Source: Lineus longissimus (taxonomy: Eukaryota > Nemertea > Pilidiophora > Heteronemertea > Lineidae). From it: DNA of 60,000 nt. The stretch lies in assembly GCF_910592395.1 (NCBI RefSeq), contig NC_088324.1, positions 1,428,001-1,488,000 on the forward strand, read 5' to 3'. Made by a program: the position numbers and the translations under genes. The notes beneath the pieces are model-generated. The model ran no database searches. It was not told the DNA's origin and saw only the letters and a list, made by a program, of their open reading frames with translations. How positions within the stretch are numbered: the stretch's first letter is position 1; every line of letters begins with the position of its first letter. Below, in pieces: positions 54,645-60,000 of this stretch.

Positions 54645-55202
54645 GTGTTTGGAAAAGTGCTTCAGTTTAATGATAAAAAAGCATCCGCAATTCTACCCTA
54701 TATAAATATATTCAAGTTTCAAAAGATTACTATTATATTTTATATGAGATTCCTTCAAACCAAGCCTCCCTCAAATATGTGGATAGGTTTCTTAAGTAAT
54801 GCAAGGAAACTAAGTATAGGGGAGGCGTGTACAAACTTTGTGATTGGTGTTTGGCACAAAAGTACAGCTAAACACAGGAGGGCAGATTTTTTTCACTTTT
54901 CGGGAGGTTATCATTCTGCTGCCAGTCGTATAAGTTGGCAGCATTTTGCTGTCACCATTGGCTGGAATAAGTTTTCTCCTAAGTCTCGTGTCGAACTTTA
55001 TTGGAATGGCAAGTTCTTAAGAAGGTCTCCTGTTTTAAGTTATTATTATTCGTCCACGCAGCGCAACATATCATTTTTGGGTCATTCCATTCCAATGAGT
55101 CAAATGTCGAGTTTTAGGATTTACCCAACTATCGCGTCAAAATATCATATCTTGAGGAGCCAAAAAAGAGGTAGGTTTTTCAACATCCAACTGTCTGGCT
55201 GA
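54645..55202 (+). CDS. Possible LamG/concanavalin-like domain exon
   Basis: The 185-codon frame contains ISWQHFAVTIGWNKFSPKSR, VELYWNGKFLR, ISFLGHSIPM and SFRIYPTIAS. W.HFAVT, (V)ELYWNGK and FRIY followed by a small polar residue match the order of LamG-like jelly-roll domains (W.H.A.T, LY.NG, G...V.IY). A donor AGAG|GTAGGT at about 55172 could end the exon; the start is not fixed, and the first 50 residues do not look like the domain. It would be an extracellular module if real. No neighbouring exon of the same gene was found. Confidence 0.45.
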   Translation: MFGKVLQFNDKKASAILPYINIFKFQKITIIFYMRFLQTKPPSNMWIGFLSNARKLSIGEACTNFVIGVWHKSTAKHRRADFFHFSGGYHSAASRISWQHFAVTIGWNKFSPKSRVELYWNGKFLRRSPVLSYYYSSTQRNISFLGHSIPMSQMSSFRIYPTIASKYHILRSQKRGRFFNIQLSG

Positions 55203-56720
55203 ATAAGCCTTGAATATATCCATCTCACAAGAACTGAAAAATAAACTAGAAGTAGCGCTTTCCTGCAATTCCAACTCTAACTTCATCTTTCGAAGTTGAA
55301 TTACAATTATCTAGTGATTCCTGAGATAGAATTAAATTCACCACTGTTTTCATCTTGATCTTTATCTTTGCATGCATCTTTACAATATTATTTCAAATTC
55401 CAAAGTGCTTCTGTCATAAATGTGCATCCGCCTTTTTTTTTAAAGTCCTTAATATCCACGTCGTTGAAAAACTTTATTTTAGTACAGCACAATGTACATC
55501 ATTAGTTTGTTCTTCCTGCACCTTCTGGAATGTTTGAATTTAGTACTTGCCATGACTTGAAGATGGGTAGTTCGATATTTAAGCAGTTTTCACAACTGTG
55601 TTTGTTATCTTATGCAAGTTAAAAAGTGTTACAGGTGACCTTTAAATATGAAGTCCACTTGTCTCTTCCGATCCGATTATGAACTTTGCGATAATTATGT
55701 TCGACACGGGAACTTGACACTTTTCCAAAGATTTAGTGTCAACAAGATGGCCGAAATATGAGCCCCATGGGCACTGAACTTGGCGCAAGACCAACAAAAT
55801 GCAAACTCGCCCCAATTCTGTGACAGGCTCGTATGTTTACAGTCTAGCTCATAATGATATCAATGTCTACTCAATATGATACATCACAAACTAATGCGCC
55901 TAATCCAACGCAGTTTTGGTATACCGACCCGAATTTGTGTTTTCTTGTAATATTCACACACATGCACTACACCTAAACCAATGTCACTTTGTGACACATT
56001 TTGTGCTAAATAATTCAAGGAAAAAAATTCTGTTCAAATTTTTTTTTAAATATACGAAATGGTTAATTCCATGACTGAGTCTGGGACGCGAGCCTCGAAA
56101 ATGACGTTCCGTCAACGACAATTTTCATCCAATCAAATCGATCAAGTCCTCAGCGAATTTTTATTTCACTTTGAGTTGAAAGTTAGAGGAGAATGTCGGC
56201 TTCATTTCAGCATATATCTAAATATCTATTTTTTTCGAAATGGCGTTTGGCGTCATTTTGCATCTGAAAAAGCATTCCGCGAAGATGACGTCACTGCAGC
56301 TGCTGCCCTCTATTTCCCCATCGCTGAATTACAGGCAATGTCGGACAAACATGCGGTTTCGTAATGGTTTCAGGCTTTCTGACTTGGGCAGTTAGATTCA
56401 ATCTGGCACATGTCCGAGTGTTGGAAATACTACATAATTGTTCTGAATATTTCTCTCTCTGACTCTATGGTATCATTCATGCTAAAAACAATGCAGGATC
56501 AAAATTAATTTACTTTGGAATAAGCTCAAATGCGTAGAAATAAGTGTCGATGTCCGCCTGTCACGTGACTAAAACGTCATCAATATCTTATGCAAATGAT
56601 CTTGTGAGCTATAAATAGTAACTTCGCGGCATGCTATTCTTTTACAACAATGGGCGAAAAGCAAATGCTCAAGACTGAGAGTCAGAAGTAAAAGAGTCCC
56701 TCTGCTCCTTCATAAACCCC
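55203..56720. other. No gene recognised
   Basis: No supported coding or RNA feature. The frame at 56059-56364 has no recognisable protein features. Confidence 0.35.
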
Positions 56721-56723
56721 CGT

Positions 56724-56795
56724 GGCCTCATGGTAAAGTCACCTGCCCATGATGCCAGCTTGCTGGGTTCGAGACTTACTGAGATCGCTTTTTTA
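56724..56795 (+). tRNA. Degenerate tRNA-like sequence (Gly-like head)
   Basis: CCGTGGCCTCATGGTAAAGT resembles an A-box region and TGGGTTCGAGAC a B box, with spacing near that of a tRNA. Stems pair poorly and the anticodon loop lacks the usual T33, so it is probably a tRNA-derived SINE or pseudogene. Confidence 0.3.
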
Positions 56796-59181
56796 TTTTC
56801 TGATTCTTTCCGTGAGTCTTATCATATATAATTTTATTTTTCATAAAAAAAGCCGAACTTCACGACAAAACACTTGACAACATCATTCATTTTTCCCATC
56901 AAGATGCATGCCACGGACACGTACACAGACGGGCATTAACAAAAAATGTCGTGGACACAACGTCATTTTCGCTGTTCGGTCCACGGCAGTCGTGGAAATC
57001 ACCCATGTCAAAAATATAATTGTTTATCAAAGAGTTTATAAGATACCGAAAACCTCACGAAATCAGAGTATTACCCAAAAAATATTTTTTGAAAAAAATG
57101 AAATTCCTTTAGAATAATAATGTAAAAAGCATTGAATTTGTTGCAATGCAATAGTTTGTGAGATATCAATAAAAGTAGGTGTTGATATGATAATAAGCTA
57201 TAGATTGCACATGTAATCCTTTAGACTCGTCCATGGCATGTTTGCTCGCCAAACAAGTAACGGTAGATGAAGTTCTACTAGAATTAGAATTTGTTGCCAA
57301 TATTCGCTCAAAGCTTGATTGTACCAGAGAATGCATAGGCCAATATATGGCAAGTAAGATTGAAAGGTGCATCGGATTCCTTTACAACGTCAAAAGGACC
57401 AGGTGTGCAATTTATAAAGTATTTGTGTGAACATCGTATGCAGGTAATTATGGAGCGAAGACAAGCCGATATCAACTACTGGAAGTTTGAAAATGAATTT
57501 GGAGCTGGAAATTGATAGTATGCTCTAGGATTTCTGAAGAGAAAACTGGGAAAATATGCCGAAGTTATTGCAGTTTCTGCTACTAAGCCACAAAATAAAC
57601 TATAACTGGGAACACCGTTTAAACTACTATCGTGACGTTACACTTAAAGGGGTTTTCCCAGGAAATCCCCTCTGCTCTTATAAACATGGGCCACGCTCTC
57701 GTGAAGATGCCCATCCTGGCAATCGCGGAATGATCTGACAGAAGTCTACAGCTATTGACGATGATAACCAGTAGTTATACACATAAGAATGTACGAATCC
57801 CCGTGATTTATTGGTGAAAATAGCCTCAGGAAACTGCATTTTCTTGCCCAAATCACTCAATGATAAAGTAGGGAAAACGCCATCCTTATTTGTATTACTC
57901 CAGGCAGTTTATTGACTTAATTTAACAGCTAAATAAATGATGAACATCTATTGTGTAAAATGCAGGGATTTCACTCCGAATTCAGGTAAACTCGCCCATC
58001 ATAGGACCGCTAATGGACATAGCTATGTAAGAGTCAACTGAGGTAGATGTGGTAACAAGTAAAGTAGGTCTGTATGTGTAATTTAGAAGATATATCTTTA
58101 GTTAAATGGAACAGACTAGGATGTACAATTATGTCCTTTTAACAGAGTATTTTAAGCGACGATGTTCAACACTCTTTGAGGGCGACGAGTCCGCGATACC
58201 AAGAGGTTACATCCTCAAAGGCCAACACAGTTGGATTCGTCCTTGAGAAGGTGTTACCCATGGGTTTCAACGATTACTTGGAACTTAGTGAGACGCCTAT
58301 ATTACCACGAAAAAAAGAGTATGACACACTCACGGAAACTGAGGCTGAATTATGTCAGAATTGCAGCCGTTGGTCACTTGTGGAATATCATTAGAATTTG
58401 AAACAAGAAGGGCCAGAAATTCTGTGTCACCTGTAATGCAACTACTTACAATTATGAAGACCAATAAGAATAAAACACGTTACTTGGGTTACATCATTAG
58501 AAGATTAGAGCAGGAGCGTTTGTCAGAATCTGACATTAAACGTTTTAAATGATTTCTTTGAAACTAATTTGCAGAGTTACTTCTCAAGTCCAACGAAATA
58601 ACTCAGTGAAGTCAGGTATGAAAAAAAACAGTTCTGTCTGCATTGAAAGCTGGTAACGCCAAAATCAAATGGAGCCTTGTTTGTTTTCCAGGATCCATCT
58701 GTGCTAGCCTTCAAGGATACAGCTTTGCTGGCTGTAGAATATTCTGTTCGGTCTTAACCGTAAGGTGCTGCCATCTTTATTTCAGTAATTGTAATTTCAC
58801 AATCTCCCAATAGATGGTGCTATTCTATTATGTAAATAAAGTCGTCTGCCAACTTTACCCGATTTCGTTCGTCGTTTCGGCTTTTCGCACTCTGGTGTCG
58901 GGATAACGTAGGGCTTCGATATCATTGTGCCAAAACGCGGGAAAATAACAAGTAGTGGTGAAAAAAATGAAGCAAAATGGCTCAGGCAAGTCAGTAAAAG
59001 ATTGAAAGAACGTTTGAAGTCGCGAGCGTCGGCGAGAAGCTGGCTGACCCTGGCAGCCAATGAATAGAGCGATACACGTAAACACACTGTATATGCAGAC
59101 TGTTGATTTCGATTTTTCGGCTGCGATAGTGGTCGTAGATTAGGCTATTAGGGACTTTGGCAAGCGTCTCGCTGCTATGAA
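56796..59181. other. No gene recognised; short unassigned ORFs
   Basis: Short frames occur at 57233-57430, 58176-58394 and 58352-58552. None carries a motif I recognise, and they are within chance length. The last two overlap in different frames and could be a broken single coding region. Confidence 0.3.
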
Positions 59182-59885
59182 ATGTATTCAGAGGGAACTC
59201 GAACCCTACCTGAGGAGCAGTTGGAAGAGGACATTGATGTCGCCTTTGAAATAATTTCAAAGGCTTACAGATACAGAACTGAGGCCAAAGTTTTGATGAA
59301 CAAGTTAAACTTTGTCTTTGATAAAGCGAATAGAGACATTAGTGGATTTGGCCCAGTAATAATGGTGACTTTGAGTCGCCGAGTGCCGCTTGTAGTCGAA
59401 TCAGCAGCGATGTGGGTGGTGTTGGTGGTGTCCGATTGCCAAAACTACAGCCGCCGAAGTTCAGTAGTGCAATAACCGAATAGCGAAGTTTCTGCGACCA
59501 GTTTGATGCCCTAGTTGAGAACTCTTCGATTCCAGTCATAAGTAAATTTTCTTACCTCCAGTCGTTGTTGGAGGGGGAGGCCAAAGGAGTGATTCGAGGA
59601 CTGGTGTATAATTTTTGAGCACATCCAGTCTCTTCCTTTAACGAGTATGCCGGCCCATAGCATCAAGGGCAATCGAGTTTTACAAGTTGATGCTGCACAT
59701 CCGTGGTTTGGAGTCCTTGGGTATATGAGGACAGGAGTATGGGTTTTTCATGACGCCACTGATTCTGTCGCGATTTCCGACTGTCATCCGACTTGTCCGC
59801 CATGGAAGCCGACTTGGAGCTAATGCTTAAATTTCTGCGCAAGGAGATAATGTGCCGATAACGGTTTGAGACTTTTAAATTTAGG
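59182..59885 (+). pseudogene. Decayed BEL/Pao gag fragment (DUF1759)
   Basis: The frame starting at 59182 (LEEDIDVAFEIISKAYRYRT EAKVLMNKL) is an N-terminal BEL gag coiled region. After a frameshift near 59390 it reads VRLPKLQPPKFSSAITE, a stop at about 59485, then FCDQFDALVENSSIPVISKF SYLQSLLEGEAKGVIRGL, the DUF1759 core. A gap and further frameshifts follow, with recognisable EHIQSL, HIRGLESLGI, TPLILSRFPT and ADLELMLKFLRKEI. At least one internal deletion and several frame lesions show an old copy. It differs from the gag of the intact element at 25.6 kb. Confidence 0.75.
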
Positions 59886-60000
59886 GGTTGCCAGGCGGAT
59901 GAATTCACGGAAACTCTATAAAGCCATCTATATAATGGAGACTTACCAGCGACGAAATAATCATAAGTGGCTCCGTCCGAAAGAGACCTGACGCTAATGG

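Overview
This is animal nuclear DNA. Genes are split by GT/AG introns, there are multi-exon sushi (CCP) modules, a (CCCTAA)n telomere-type tract, and many metazoan transposon families (pogo, Harbinger, BEL/Pao, LINE). Vertebrate-style SINE/LINE content is absent, and BEL/Pao elements together with a STELLO/DUF288-type glycosyltransferase suggest a marine invertebrate such as a lancelet, mollusc or brachiopod. The sequence alone does not fix the phylum.

Two host genes can be supported, both on the minus strand. (1) 3724-8122 is the 5' part of a secreted sushi-domain gene: a signal-peptide exon followed by four one-module exons, every junction in phase 1. It runs off the left side of the window. 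(2) 35226-41940 is a two-exon type II membrane protein of the STELLO/DUF288 family with a second glycosyltransferase-like half. A LamG-like exon (54.6-55.2 kb), a THAP-like N-terminus (33.83 kb) and a small unrecognised ORF (22.0-22.4 kb) are weaker candidates.

Most of the rest is mobile DNA. From left to right: a decayed intron-containing pogo element with long TIRs and a TA duplication (455-3423); a small MITE inside a 152-bp duplication (4.1-4.6 kb); a MITE with a 9-bp duplication (5332-6274); an 830-bp foldback (8309-9138) next to a broken BEL protease/RT fragment (9139-9972); about 6.9 kb without genes; BEL integrase remains (16.85-17.58 and 18.11-18.45 kb); an intact-looking pogo transposase (19432-20955); a LINE fragment (21.4-22.0 kb); a complete, apparently very young BEL/Pao retrotransposon with equal 1611-bp LTRs (23693-33660); another LINE fragment (34.37-34.95 kb); nested TA/TTAA MITEs (40427-41487); a complete 3.7-kb PIF/Harbinger transposon carrying both its Myb-like gene and its transposase (43369-47095); a third pogo remnant (47.45-47.73 kb); a MITE with a 3-bp duplication (48543-49458); a poly-C minisatellite (49931-50220); and a decayed BEL gag at the right end (59.18-59.88 kb).

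The most useful results are the Harbinger element with its recovered second exon, the two-exon STELLO-like gene, the exactly bounded BEL element, a set of MITEs with readable target-site duplications, two hairpins in the STELLO intron, and the C-tract minisatellite whose flank recurs 2.1 kb away in inverted orientation.
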